From: Gemmatimonadota bacterium | Lineage (GTDB): Bacteria; JAAXHH01 | Assembly: GCA_009841265.1 (NCBI GenBank) | Contig: VXMB01000009.1 | Location: forward strand, 541,911-605,910 | Length of the DNA stretch: 64,000 nucleotides | Direction of reading: 5' to 3' | Shown: in pieces, positions 25,078 to 33,728 of the stretch | How the letters are laid out: the number at the start of each line of letters is the position of its first letter | Position numbering within the stretch: the stretch's first letter is position 1 | Position numbers and translations under genes: made by a program | Notes under the pieces: model-generated | What the model was told of the DNA's origin: nothing | Database searches by the model: none | What the model saw: only the letters and a program-made list of their open reading frames with translations

Positions 25078-27622
25078 CAACAACAGCGGGGAGACCGAAG
25101 CGGAAGACGTGGGCTACCTGCTCCACGTGTTCCATCGGGCGGAGAACGGCCGGGATGTGATCTGCGGGGTCGGTAAACTCCAGGACGGCCAGACTTTCCA
25201 GTTCACGGACGACCGCGTTGCGCCCACACTCTTCGTTCGGGTCTCGGAACAACCTGAGCTCGACTCCCGGATCCGTTCAGACGGGGTTTCCGCCCGGGTG
25301 GTCCCATCGGAATACACCACGATGGACGGCGAGCCCGTGGCAGGCATCCAGTTCGAGCGCGTGCGCGATCAGCGCAACCTGGTCAAGAGCCTGGAGGTCC
25401 AACAGCCGCGGACTTACGAAGGCGATATCCCCTTCGCCAGGCAGTACCTGATCGGACGAGGCCTTCGGGGTGGGGTGAAGATCAGCGGCGCCTGGACATC
25501 CGGCGATCGGGTCGACCGGGTCTACGCCAATCCCGAACTTAAACCGGAATACTGGGAACCTGCCTTCAGCGTTCTGGCCCTGGATATCGAAACGGACCCC
25601 AAAGCGACCACCATCTACGCCGTGGGCCTGGTGCTGTCGGGTACGGACGGCGGGATGGACTCGGAAGAAATACACATGGTCGGCGAACCAGCCGACGGGG
25701 ACCCCTCGCACCTGGTCTGCTGGCCCGACGAGGCGTCGATGCTGCGCGGCCTGTCGTCCCACGTACTCGAAATGGATCCCGACCTGATCACGGGATGGAA
25801 CCTGGTCGACTTCGACCTGCAGGTCCTGCAGAGACGCTACAGGGACCTGAACGTGCCGTTTCAACTCGGCCGGACCGATGACCAGTCCTGGTACCGGTCC
25901 GGGGAGGTCTGGGGCGGAAGCACCATGGTGATTCACGGCCGGCAGATCCTGGACGCCCTGCACCTGCTTCGCGGCACGCTGCAGCGGTTCGAGGACTACC
26001 GCCTGGACACCGTGGCCAACGCCATCCTGGGCAGGGGCAAGCTGCTGGAGGACGATGAGGGGAGCTCCCGGGCGGAGAAGATCACGGAGGTCTATCGCGA
26101 GGACCGGGCGACCTTCTGCGCCTACTGTCTCGAGGACGCGAGGCTGGTACTCGACATCCTGGAGGCGGAAGGACTGATCAACCTGACGCTGCGCAGGGGC
26201 CTGTTGACGGGCCTGCCGCTGGAACGGGCGTGGGTCAGCGTGGCCGCCTTCGACAACATCTACATCAACGCGCTACACCAACGCGGCATGGTGGCGCCGA
26301 CGACCGGCGTGGACCGCACCCCGGGCGCCGGCGCGCCGGGCGGATTGATCATCCCCGCGAAAGCAGGGCTCTACCGAAACGTCTTCGTCTTCGACTTCAA
26401 GAGTCTCTACCCGTCCATCATCCGCACCTTCAATATCGATCCCCTGGCGCATATCGAGGGCCAGGAAACGGCATCGGACGAGACGGGCGCGGTTCCCGGC
26501 CGCGAGACCGATCTGGTACCCGGCCGCCAGACGGACACAGTGCCCGGCCGCGTGTCCGACGGCGACCGGAACGGGGGATTTCTTGAAGCTCCCAATGGCG
26601 CGCGGTTTTCCCGTACCCCGGGCATACTGCCTTCCATGCTGGAACAGTTTTTCAAGCGCCGCGAGGAGGCCAGGACTACCGGGGACGAACTCGCCTCCTT
26701 TACCTATAAGATCGTCATGAATTCCTTCTACGGCGTACTGGCATCCGCTTCCTGCCGCTTCGCCGCGCCTCAACTGGCCGGTGCGATCACGGAATTCGGA
26801 CACTACATCCTGAAGTGGTGCCGGGATGAGTTGGAGAAAGACGGATACAAAGTGCTTTACGGGGACACGGATTCGGTGTTCGTGGATCTCGACCCGGCGG
26901 ACAGTCCGGAATCGGACCGGGCCACGGAGTTGGGGCGGAAGGTATGCGACCGGATCAATGCCCGTTTGGCCGCGCACGTGAGGGAACGGTACGGCGTGGC
27001 GTCTTTCCTCGAACTGGAACTCGAAAAGTGCTACCACCGGTTCCTGCTGCCTTCCATGCGGGGCGACGTCGAGCGCGGCAGGGCCAAGGGTTACGCGGGC
27101 CTGCGGCGTGAGATCGATGGCGACCGCGTTGAAATCGTGGGCATGGAAGCCGTACGGCGGGACTGGACCGACCTGGCCCACCGGCTGCAGGGCGTGCTGC
27201 TCGACCGGGTGTTTCACGACGTGCCCGGCGCCGAGATCGAAGAAGAGATCTACAACTGGGTCCAGGAGGTCCGCTCGGGCCGCCGGGACGAGTTGCTCGT
27301 CTATCGGAAGAACCTGCGCAAGCCCGTCGAATCCTACACCCGTTCGGTGCCTCCCCACGTCAAGGCGGCCCGGCTCATGGAAAACCCGACGGGTGTCATC
27401 CGGTACGTGATTACCCTTGACGGTCCGCAACCGGAGGGCCGGATCACGGCCCCGATAGACTACGGACATTACGTCGAGAAACAGATCCGGCCCATCGTCA
27501 CGACCGTCGCCAACGCGTACGAACTGGACGTGGAGGCCGCCCTGTCCGGCCGGCTCAGTCTCTTCGGAAACACCCAGAACACCCCGCACTACGAATCGGG
27601 ACGGCCTGAAGTCTCGTCCTAG
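25055..27622 (+). CDS. polB: Family B DNA polymerase (Pol II-like, 855 aa)
   Basis: DNA-directed DNA polymerase with 3'-5' exonuclease. Exo I LALDIETD (residues 174-181), Exo [14 protein letters not shown] (247-258), Exo [12 protein letters not shown] (357-365); polymerase motif [15 protein letters not shown] (447-460), motif [14 protein letters not shown] (552-564), motif C YGDTDSVF (602-609) and the KGY of the thumb. All catalytic Asp and Glu are present. Three eight-residue VPGR repeats (480-503) are inserted between motifs A and B. The start lies inside uvrA, so the two are translationally coupled. In Enterobacteria Pol II is SOS-regulated; here a link to excision repair is implied by the overlap. 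Confidence 0.9.
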   Translation: MSNAQPHNNNSGETEAEDVGYLLHVFHRAENGRDVICGVGKLQDGQTFQFTDDRVAPTLFVRVSEQPELDSRIRSDGVSARVVPSEYTTMDGEPVAGIQFERVRDQRNLVKSLEVQQPRTYEGDIPFARQYLIGRGLRGGVKISGAWTSGDRVDRVYANPELKPEYWEPAFSVLALDIETDPKATTIYAVGLVLSGTDGGMDSEEIHMVGEPADGDPSHLVCWPDEASMLRGLSSHVLEMDPDLITGWNLVDFDLQVLQRRYRDLNVPFQLGRTDDQSWYRSGEVWGGSTMVIHGRQILDALHLLRGTLQRFEDYRLDTVANAILGRGKLLEDDEGSSRAEKITEVYREDRATFCAYCLEDARLVLDILEAEGLINLTLRRGLLTGLPLERAWVSVAAFDNIYINALHQRGMVAPTTGVDRTPGAGAPGGLIIPAKAGLYRNVFVFDFKSLYPSIIRTFNIDPLAHIEGQETASDETGAVPGRETDLVPGRQTDTVPGRVSDGDRNGGFLEAPNGARFSRTPGILPSMLEQFFKRREEARTTGDELASFTYKIVMNSFYGVLASASCRFAAPQLAGAITEFGHYILKWCRDELEKDGYKVLYGDTDSVFVDLDPADSPESDRATELGRKVCDRINARLAAHVRERYGVASFLELELEKCYHRFLLPSMRGDVERGRAKGYAGLRREIDGDRVEIVGMEAVRRDWTDLAHRLQGVLLDRVFHDVPGAEIEEEIYNWVQEVRSGRRDELLVYRKNLRKPVESYTRSVPPHVKAARLMENPTGVIRYVITLDGPQPEGRITAPIDYGHYVEKQIRPIVTTVANAYELDVEAALSGRLSLFGNTQNTPHYESGRPEVSS
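26492..26563 (+). repeat. Three tandem 24 bp units inside polB
   Basis: The 72 bp encode [16 protein letters not shown] and VPGRVSDG. The units keep the frame and differ at several positions, so the array is not very recent. It lies between polymerase motifs A and B, probably in a surface loop. Confidence 0.8.
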
Positions 27623-27647
27623 GCCGGATTCATGGAAAGGATGGATC

Positions 27648-28238
27648 GTGCAACGGTATAAATCGGTCGAAGACTACCTGGATGGCCACGTGGAATGGCG
27701 TCCCATGCTGGAAAGACTGCGCGCCGTCATGAACGAATGCGAGGTCGAAGAGACCGTCAAGTGGGGTCAGCCCTGCTATACCCATTCAGGCAAAAACGTG
27801 GCGGGTATCGGGGCGTTCAAGGAGTTCGTGAGCGTCTGGTTCTTCCAGGGCGCGTTGCTGCGCGACGAACACGGCGTCCTGGTCAATGCGCAGGAAGGCA
27901 GGACCAGGGCCATGCGGCAATGGCGGTTTCAGGCGGTCGAAGAGATCGACGAACCGATGCTGCGCGCTTACGTGGCCGAGTCCATCGAAAACCAGCGGCA
28001 GGGCAAAGCGATCAAGGCGGAAAGGAAAAAGCCGGTGGAGGTTCCGGATGAACTGGCCGGCGCACTAGCGGAAGACCGAGACGCCGGCGATCGGTTCGAT
28101 GCGCTTACGCCGGGCAAGCAGCGCGAGTACACCGAATACATTGCCGAGGCCAAACGGGCGGAGACCAGGGCCAGGCGCCTCGAGAAGATCCTGCCCATGA
28201 TCCGGACCGGCCACGGACTCAATGACAAGTACAAGTAG
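27648..28238 (+). CDS. YdeI/DUF1801-type protein (196 aa)
   Basis: Residues 1-110 match the DUF1801 fold (YKSVEDYLDGHVEW, EETVKWGQPCYTHSGKNVAGIGAFKEFVSVWFFQGALL). The C-terminal part, residues 130-196, is the OmdA-like helical tail of YdeI proteins: VPDELAGALAEDRDAGDRFDAL followed by PGKQREYTEYIAEAKRAETRARRLEKIL. YdeI-type proteins have been linked to envelope stress and peptide resistance in some bacteria; the function is not established here. It starts with GTG, preceded by GGATGGATC. Lies 25 bases after polB on the same strand. Confidence 0.83.
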   Translation: MQRYKSVEDYLDGHVEWRPMLERLRAVMNECEVEETVKWGQPCYTHSGKNVAGIGAFKEFVSVWFFQGALLRDEHGVLVNAQEGRTRAMRQWRFQAVEEIDEPMLRAYVAESIENQRQGKAIKAERKKPVEVPDELAGALAEDRDAGDRFDALTPGKQREYTEYIAEAKRAETRARRLEKILPMIRTGHGLNDKYK

Positions 28239-28302
28239 TAGCATGTACCACAAAGTAGCATGAACCGCAGCAACACGCACCACAACCAGAGAGGAGCGCG
28301 CC

Positions 28303-28650
28303 ATGGCGAACCCCGTCATGCATTTCGAGATCGGTTGCAAGAATCGAGAAGAAACCCAGGCCTTCTACGCCGGCCTGTTCGGGTGGAACATGGAGTCCCA
28401 TGAACATGCCTCCATGATCGACACCGGGGAAGATGAAGGGATCAACGGTCATATTTCCGCCCTCGGTCACGAGCCGCACAACTATACGCTGGTCTATGTG
28501 CAGGTGGACGATCTGGACGCCTACGTCGCGAAGGCCGAGGCACTGGGTGGAGCCTCCATCGTACCTCCAACCGAAGTGCCGGGCATGGGCCACTTCGCGT
28601 GGATTGCGGACAACGAGGGAACGTTCGTCGGACTGTGGAAGCCCCTGTAA
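28303..28650 (+). CDS. VOC family (glyoxalase-like) protein (115 aa)
   Basis: A single vicinal-oxygen-chelate domain: FEIGCKNREETQAFYAGLFGWNME at the N-terminus, a central YVQVDDLDAYVAKAEALGGASIVPPTEVPGMG, and GHFAWIADNEGTFVGLWKPL at the end. This is the usual length for the glyoxalase/bleomycin-resistance-like dimeric form. The substrate is unknown. GAGAGGAG lies a few bases before the ATG. One of three VOC proteins in the window (see 29673 and 36024), which are only distantly alike. Confidence 0.85.
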   Translation: MANPVMHFEIGCKNREETQAFYAGLFGWNMESHEHASMIDTGEDEGINGHISALGHEPHNYTLVYVQVDDLDAYVAKAEALGGASIVPPTEVPGMGHFAWIADNEGTFVGLWKPL

Positions 28651-28652
28651 TT

Positions 28653-28672
28653 GTAGTTCGCTACTTTGTTTT
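28653..28672 (+). terminator. Weak hairpin with T-rich tail after the VOC gene
   Basis: GTAG-TTCG-CTAC (28653-28664) forms a four-base-pair stem closed by a stable UUCG loop and is followed by TTTGTTTT. It starts three bases after the VOC stop codon. The stem is short, so termination may be partial. Confidence 0.35.
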
Positions 28673-28744
28673 CCGGCGGAAACACGTCTTTCAGAATGAC
28701 CGTAACACCAACGTCTGCAAGGAGTTAACTAGACCATCAGAAAC

Positions 28745-29653
28745 TTGGTCCATACCGTCGCGGACAGCGGTACGATCATCGATTTCGAATCCACGCTCGA
28801 TCGATACCGGCGGTACGGCACCGACCTTGCCAACCGGTTCGAAGCGGGCGTCTTCAGCAAGGTGGTCCGTACAGCCGGGGGACCGTGTCTTCTGTCCCTG
28901 TACCGCGTCGAAGACCGGATCGAATTGCGCCTGATGCCCGGGGACGGGGCTGCCAGATCGGGTTCCTCGGCGACCGACGAGGCGATCGCGGCAGCCGGGA
29001 AGATCCTGGGCCTGTCCTTCCCTCTGCAGGCCTTCTACGCGTTCGCGTCGGAGGACCCGGTCCTTGCCGACGCAGTTGAGAACCACTACGGCCTGCGTCC
29101 CAATCTGCAGGTCGATCCCTTCGAGATGATCGTGTCCTCGATCACGGCCCAGCAGATCAACCTGGGGTTTGCCTATACCGTGCGGAGCAGGCTCGTAGCC
29201 GAATACGGCGAACCTCACGTGTTCGGCGGCGAAACCCACTATGCCTTTCCGACGCCCGACAGGATGGCGGAAGCGGTGCCCGGCGATCTGCTGCCGTTGC
29301 AGTTCTCGAGACAGAAGGAACGGTACATCCTGAACCTGGCGCGGTCCGTTCGGGAGGGCGAAATCGACCTGGCCGGGCTCGCGGAGAAGGACGACGCGTC
29401 GGTTGAACGGGAATTGACGGCCCTGGTGGGGATCGGGCGTTGGACGGCGGACTGGTTTCGCGCACGTTACCTGGGCCGGGGCAACGTCATCGCCGCCGGC
29501 GATCTCGCGGTCAAACGGTCCATCGAGCGGCACTACTTCAACGGAGAACGCGTTTCCGAGGAGCAGATCCGAGAATTTGCGGTACGGTGGGGCGATTTCG
29601 CGAACCTGGCCGTACAGTACCTCCTGGCCGATTACGGTTCCGGCGGGACCTGA
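28745..29653 (+). CDS. HhH-GPD family DNA glycosylase (AlkA/Ogg-like, about 302 aa)
   Basis: Base-excision repair glycosylase. The helix-hairpin-helix is LTALVGIGRWTADWFRARYL near residues 222-241, followed by the catalytic aspartate in VIAAGDLAVKRS. DPFEMIVSSITAQQINLGFAYTVRSRLVAEYG is the typical first helical block. The N-terminal 100 residues form the AlkA-like beta domain. The 5' end is uncertain: an in-frame TAG at 28730 leaves only ATC (28736) and TTG (28745) as early codons, and the GGAG at 28721 is 11 and 20 bases away, respectively. It acts on alkylated or oxidised purines in related proteins. Confidence 0.85.
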   Translation: MVHTVADSGTIIDFESTLDRYRRYGTDLANRFEAGVFSKVVRTAGGPCLLSLYRVEDRIELRLMPGDGAARSGSSATDEAIAAAGKILGLSFPLQAFYAFASEDPVLADAVENHYGLRPNLQVDPFEMIVSSITAQQINLGFAYTVRSRLVAEYGEPHVFGGETHYAFPTPDRMAEAVPGDLLPLQFSRQKERYILNLARSVREGEIDLAGLAEKDDASVERELTALVGIGRWTADWFRARYLGRGNVIAAGDLAVKRSIERHYFNGERVSEEQIREFAVRWGDFANLAVQYLLADYGSGGT

Positions 29654-29672
29654 TCCTCCGCGAAAAGAAAGG

Positions 29673-30044
29673 TCAGTCCGGATCCTGGGCGATGTGCCAG
29701 AGCACGCCCGCCGGATCGATCAGGTGGATCTCGCGAAGCCCCCAGGGATAATCTGTGGGCTTCCTGGCGCGGGCCCCCTCGTATCGCGCCACGAGGTCTT
29801 TTCCCACGATCAGCTCCCACCAGGCGTCCAGGTCCGACACTTTCAGCTGCATCATGAAATTGTCCGCCCACTCCTTCTGATAGTAGTTCTGAAGGAAGAA
29901 GCTGAATCCCTCGATGCGCATCTCCTTCACTTCGTCCGCGGCCCAGGCCACTTCGAATCCGAGGTCCTCGTAGAACCGGGTAGAATCATCGTAGTCTTTA
30001 GACGGGACGAAGACCCGGAGCGCGTTCACTTTCAGGTTATGCAT
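29673..30044 (-). CDS. VOC family (glyoxalase-like) protein (123 aa)
   Basis: Single VOC domain: LKVNALRVFVPSKDYDDSTRFYEDLGFEVAWAADE, FSFFLQNYYQKEWADNFMMQL, and LREIHLIDPAGVLWHIAQD at the end. It resembles members that bind small metabolites or drugs rather than glyoxalase I itself. The frame is open to 30140, but ATG 30044 has AGGAGG eight bases upstream and begins at the domain. It converges on the glycosylase gene and diverges from the sigma-ankyrin gene, with 125 bases between the start codons. Confidence 0.85.
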   Translation of the reverse strand: MHNLKVNALRVFVPSKDYDDSTRFYEDLGFEVAWAADEVKEMRIEGFSFFLQNYYQKEWADNFMMQLKVSDLDAWWELIVGKDLVARYEGARARKPTDYPWGLREIHLIDPAGVLWHIAQDPD

Positions 30045-30169
30045 GGAGGATCCCTCCTCTTGCTCGACTATCCAAATGACATTGTAACACCTGGCCCATT
30101 GAAAGACACTATGGTAATGGAGAATGGACGGAAGGCGCAAGTCGCCGGTTACCGCTTCGACGGTTCGAT

Positions 30170-32416
30170 ATGACCAACGAACTCAAACAACACATTCGGG
30201 TTTCAGCCGACCGATCTCTACCCCATGCCGAACGCAGTACCGCTTTCGGTGAGGTGGTAGCCAACTTCCAGGACATGGCCTTCGGCTACGCGCTGGGCCT
30301 TCTGGGAGAACGGCACCTGGCGGAAGATGCCGCTCAGGAGGGATTCATCGCCGCCTGGCAGCACATCGAGTCGCTTCGCGAGCCGGATTCGTTTCCGGCC
30401 TGGCTGAGGCGGATCATTCAGTGGCAATGTTTCCGGTTCAAGAAACGCGATAACCACCGGTTCGTGCCCATGGTGGATGACATCGAGGCGGCCGTGGAAA
30501 GTCCCCTGGACCGGGCGGCACGCAGGGACATAAGCCAAATAGTCCGCGGAGCGGTGGAGGCATTGCCGGAAACACTGAGAGAAGTAACGGTGCTACGGTA
30601 TATTGGAGACTACTCAGCGCCTGAAATCGCAAATTTCATGGGATTGAAAGCAGGCACGGTGCGCAAAAGGCTGTTCGAAGCACGGAGCAAGTTGAAACCG
30701 AGTCTGCTTCGCACTTTGTCAAGCGAACTGAACGGTCACGCGCCGTCTGCAAATGATATCTTCGGAGACCGAGTTATGCATTGGATACGACCCGATTTCA
30801 CGAGCGAGCAAGGTCATTTCATGGATGGCAAGCCGAACAAGGTCTGGGACATGTTGCTGGCCTCGGTGGAAGGCGATCTTGCCAGGATCGGGTCGCTGTT
30901 GCAGGAGGATCCAGGCCTGGCCAACTGCAACTGGGCGTATTACCAGCCCCTGCACTTCGCCGTCCGGGAAGGTCACACGGAGGCGGTCCGTCTGTTGCTC
31001 GAACACGGCGCGGATCCTTCGTCGGCATCGGGACTGGATTATCACGTGCCGCCGCTCGAACGGGCCAGGGACCGTGGGTACGACGAGATCGCCGGTCTTC
31101 TGACGGACGCCATCGCGTCCAGGTACAGTGCGCCGCCCGTGGGCGAACGTGCCTGCGAAGTAGTCCGTCAAGGCGATCTGGAGGAAGCCCGGGCGTTGTT
31201 CGAGGCTTCTCCCGAGTTGATCAACGCCTCGGACGAGCGCGGCAACCGTCCCCTCCACGAGGCCGTGGAAGAACACAACCTGGAAATGACGGCTTTGCTG
31301 CTGGACATGGGGGCCGAACCGGATCCGGTCAGGTGGGATGGAAGCAAACCGCTGCACGTGGCCGTGTTTCGCGCGCGCAAGTCCAGGGGAGGCCTGAATC
31401 CGTTGTTGACCGGATACCTGATCGCAAGAGGAGCGAACTACAGCATGACGGTCGCGTGCGCCCTGGGGGACGAACGGCGCGTTGGAGCACTCCTGGCACA
31501 AGACCGAAACCTGGCCAACGACCAGGATACCTGCGGACACTCCCCGCTGTTCAGCGCGGCGTCACAGGGATACAACGACATCGTGCAGCTTCTGCTGGAC
31601 CACGGCGCTGATCCCAACGCACCGGAACACAACGCGCCAAGGGGACACGCGCTGTACGAAGCTGTGGCCGGCAATCACCTGGAAACGGCAAAACTGCTGC
31701 TCGCTCACGGCGCCGATCCCAACGCTCCGGTTGAATCCAGCGGCGTGCCACTTTCACAGGCCCTCGGCCAGGGAAAAAACGAGGAGATGGTAAACCTTCT
31801 CTATCAGCACGGGGCGACGGCCGACATCAGCATGTACGTGCTGTTGGACAATATCCCCGTGGTCGGCGAACTCCTCGGCGCGGACCCCGGTCTGGCCAAT
31901 TACGGCGGCGATTACGGGGTGCTTTGCATGGCGGCCGGCTTCGCACGCAGGGAGATCATCGAAATGTTGATCCGGGCGGGTGCGGAACTGAACCGGCCCT
32001 GGTACGCCAACAACTACATGGGGTACGCGTTCCGGCGGCGCAAGGGATGGCACCTGGACGGGCGCGCCCTGACCCCCAACGACGATATCCTCGACATGCT
32101 AAACCTGTTCTTCGACCATGGCGCCGATCCCAACAACGCCAACTGGCACGGTGTCACCTACCTGCACAAACTGGCGGTGATCGGCGACGTGGAGAAATCC
32201 GCCCTGCTGCTGGACCGGGGCGCATCCATCGAGGCCGTGGACGACGAGTGGCGCTCCACCCCGCTGGGATGGGCCGCGCGCTGGGGACACCGGGACCTTG
32301 CGGCGTTCCTGCTGGATCGGGGCGCGGATCCCCGTGGTGGCGGTGCGGAGTGGGCGACCCCGCTGGCGCGGGCGGAGAAAGCCGGGCACCAGGAAATCGT
32401 CGAGATGTTGAAATAG
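30170..32416 (+). CDS. ECF sigma factor fused to ankyrin repeats (748 aa)
   Basis: Residues 26-96 are sigma region 2 (FGEVVANFQDMAFGYALGLL, then the -10-recognition part HLAEDAAQEGFIAAWQHI and SFPAWLRRIIQ). Residues 121-182 are region 4 with a helix-turn-helix (YSAPEIANFMGLKAGTVRKRLFEARSKL). After a 35-residue linker, residues 223-748 hold about 14 ankyrin units, opened by the family cap VEGDLARIGSLLQEDPGLAN at 233-252. The repeats are paralogous to the proteins at 602 and 14449. No anti-sigma factor gene is adjacent, so the repeats may themselves control the sigma part or bind its partner (inference). No strong Shine-Dalgarno is seen. Probably transcribed with the next ankyrin gene. Confidence 0.88.
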   Translation: MTNELKQHIRVSADRSLPHAERSTAFGEVVANFQDMAFGYALGLLGERHLAEDAAQEGFIAAWQHIESLREPDSFPAWLRRIIQWQCFRFKKRDNHRFVPMVDDIEAAVESPLDRAARRDISQIVRGAVEALPETLREVTVLRYIGDYSAPEIANFMGLKAGTVRKRLFEARSKLKPSLLRTLSSELNGHAPSANDIFGDRVMHWIRPDFTSEQGHFMDGKPNKVWDMLLASVEGDLARIGSLLQEDPGLANCNWAYYQPLHFAVREGHTEAVRLLLEHGADPSSASGLDYHVPPLERARDRGYDEIAGLLTDAIASRYSAPPVGERACEVVRQGDLEEARALFEASPELINASDERGNRPLHEAVEEHNLEMTALLLDMGAEPDPVRWDGSKPLHVAVFRARKSRGGLNPLLTGYLIARGANYSMTVACALGDERRVGALLAQDRNLANDQDTCGHSPLFSAASQGYNDIVQLLLDHGADPNAPEHNAPRGHALYEAVAGNHLETAKLLLAHGADPNAPVESSGVPLSQALGQGKNEEMVNLLYQHGATADISMYVLLDNIPVVGELLGADPGLANYGGDYGVLCMAAGFARREIIEMLIRAGAELNRPWYANNYMGYAFRRRKGWHLDGRALTPNDDILDMLNLFFDHGADPNNANWHGVTYLHKLAVIGDVEKSALLLDRGASIEAVDDEWRSTPLGWAARWGHRDLAAFLLDRGADPRGGGAEWATPLARAEKAGHQEIVEMLK

Positions 32417-32445
32417 AACGGATTACCAACGAAGCGTAATCGATC

Positions 32446-33420
32446 ATGCCACAAACCGAAAGCCTGGCCGAAGATCACGCACTGGGCGAGGCCATCGTAC
32501 GCAATGACCTGGCCGCCTTCGAAACGGTGATCACCTCCAGACCCGAACTGGTGGAGACGCCCGGCAGCTGGATCGATCGCCGAGGCAGGGAGCGGCCGGT
32601 CAAGCCCCTGATGCTCGCCGACATGCTGGCGCGGGTCGACATGACGACGCGACTGCTACAGACCGGCGCCGACATCCATGACCTGGATGCTTCGCTCTTC
32701 GGCTGTTGCGAGGGCCATGACCTGGCACACCTGCGGCGGTTGCTGGCCGTCGGCGTCGACCCGAACGACGCACGGAACGAAGGGTGGGACTGCGACGTGC
32801 TGTACGGTTTCCTGCAGACCTATACCCGGTCGAGCCCGGACCGTTTACACACCTGTATAAACCTGTTGATCGACCATGGCGCCGCTTTTGAAGACGGTCC
32901 GGTCATGGACATCCACCGGGGAGACCTGGATACCCTGGCGGCCCGTCTCGAGGTGGACGAACAACTCGTTACGTCCCGTTATGCCCTCGACTACGGCAAT
33001 CACCTCACCCTGCGGGGAAGTACGCTACTCCACGTGGCCGTGGAGTTTCACGAACTGGACGCGATAGCCCTGCTGCTGGAACACGGGGCCGATCTCGACG
33101 CACGGGTGTCCATCGGACGGAACGGCGTGGGAGGCCAGACGCCCCTCTTTCATGCCATCGGCACGAACCAGGGGACGGGCTTTCACGTATTCGAACACCT
33201 GCTGGACCTGAAACCCGACCCGGCTGTGAAGGCCTTGATCCAGTCGAACCCGGGCGACAACCATCTGGTCATGGACTGTATTCACAAGGGTGCAGATCAC
33301 TTCTTCAAGGAGGTGCTGGAACTGACGCCTCGAGGATACGCGGAGAGGTTCGCGTCAGGTCCGGTCTGGAGAGAAACGAGCCGGGAGTTGGCGTTATTGA
33401 TGGAGCTCGGCGCGCCTTGA
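32446..33420 (+). CDS. Ankyrin-repeat protein (324 aa)
   Basis: Opens with LAEDHALGEAIVRNDLAAFETVITSRPELVETPGS, a version of the family cap, and then six to eight degenerate ankyrin units such as TTRLLQTGADIHDLDASLFGCC and STLLHVAVEFHELDAIALLLEHGADLDARVSI. The C-terminal 90 residues are poorly matched to the repeat consensus. It lies 29 bases after the sigma-ankyrin gene on the same strand and is likely in its operon, so the two may work together. It converges on the MoaD-like gene, with five bases between stop codons. Confidence 0.82.
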   Translation: MPQTESLAEDHALGEAIVRNDLAAFETVITSRPELVETPGSWIDRRGRERPVKPLMLADMLARVDMTTRLLQTGADIHDLDASLFGCCEGHDLAHLRRLLAVGVDPNDARNEGWDCDVLYGFLQTYTRSSPDRLHTCINLLIDHGAAFEDGPVMDIHRGDLDTLAARLEVDEQLVTSRYALDYGNHLTLRGSTLLHVAVEFHELDAIALLLEHGADLDARVSIGRNGVGGQTPLFHAIGTNQGTGFHVFEHLLDLKPDPAVKALIQSNPGDNHLVMDCIHKGADHFFKEVLELTPRGYAERFASGPVWRETSRELALLMELGAP

Positions 33421-33425
33421 TGCCG

Positions 33426-33728
33426 CTACCCGCCGGCCACCGAACCGACGATACGGTAGGGCTCCTCGCCTTGCGCGATGGCTTCCGGTACCGGCGCGTC
33501 GGGCGATTCGAGGGAAAGGTCCCGCCCGCAACCAAAGAACCGCACGAGGGGCCGGCGGCAACCCGATCCGTAATCCCGGACCGTCCCACCGAGTTGAGGA
33601 AAGCGCGCTTCCAGTGCGTCCAGGATCTTGCGCTGGGTCACGACCCCACCGGCGATCTGCAGGATGACTTCCTTGTCCCGGCAGCCCGCCAGGTTCCGCA
33701 GGTGATAGGGCAGGACGACGCGTATCAT
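33426..33728 (-). CDS. MoaD/ThiS-family ubiquitin-like protein ending in Gly-Gly (100 aa)
   Basis: Beta-grasp protein: [15 protein letters not shown] at the N-terminus, [16 protein letters not shown] as the main helix, [11 protein letters not shown] in the middle, and a C-terminal VGSVAGG. The terminal Gly-Gly is what MoaD and ThiS need for adenylation and thiocarboxylation by an E1-like enzyme. It carries two or three Cys, unusual for sulfur carriers. The start overlaps the stop of the propeller gene (ATGA at 33725), so the two are translationally coupled. No moaE, moeB or thiF lies in the window, so the activating enzyme is elsewhere. Confidence 0.8.
   Translation of the reverse strand: MIRVVLPYHLRNLAGCRDKEVILQIAGGVVTQRKILDALEARFPQLGGTVRDYGSGCRRPLVRFFGCGRDLSLESPDAPVPEAIAQGEEPYRIVGSVAGG

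Noticed and set aside
20962..25083. A very long open frame (about 1370 codons) on the minus strand opposite the nucleotidyltransferase and uvrA genes
   Set aside because: It lies antisense to two well-supported genes, has no domain I can recognise and a composition dominated by Arg, Gly, Asp and His as expected from the complement of GC-rich codons.
26273..27589. Minus-strand open frame of 438 codons opposite polB
   Set aside because: Antisense to a gene with all polymerase and exonuclease motifs; no motif of its own and no ribosome-binding site.
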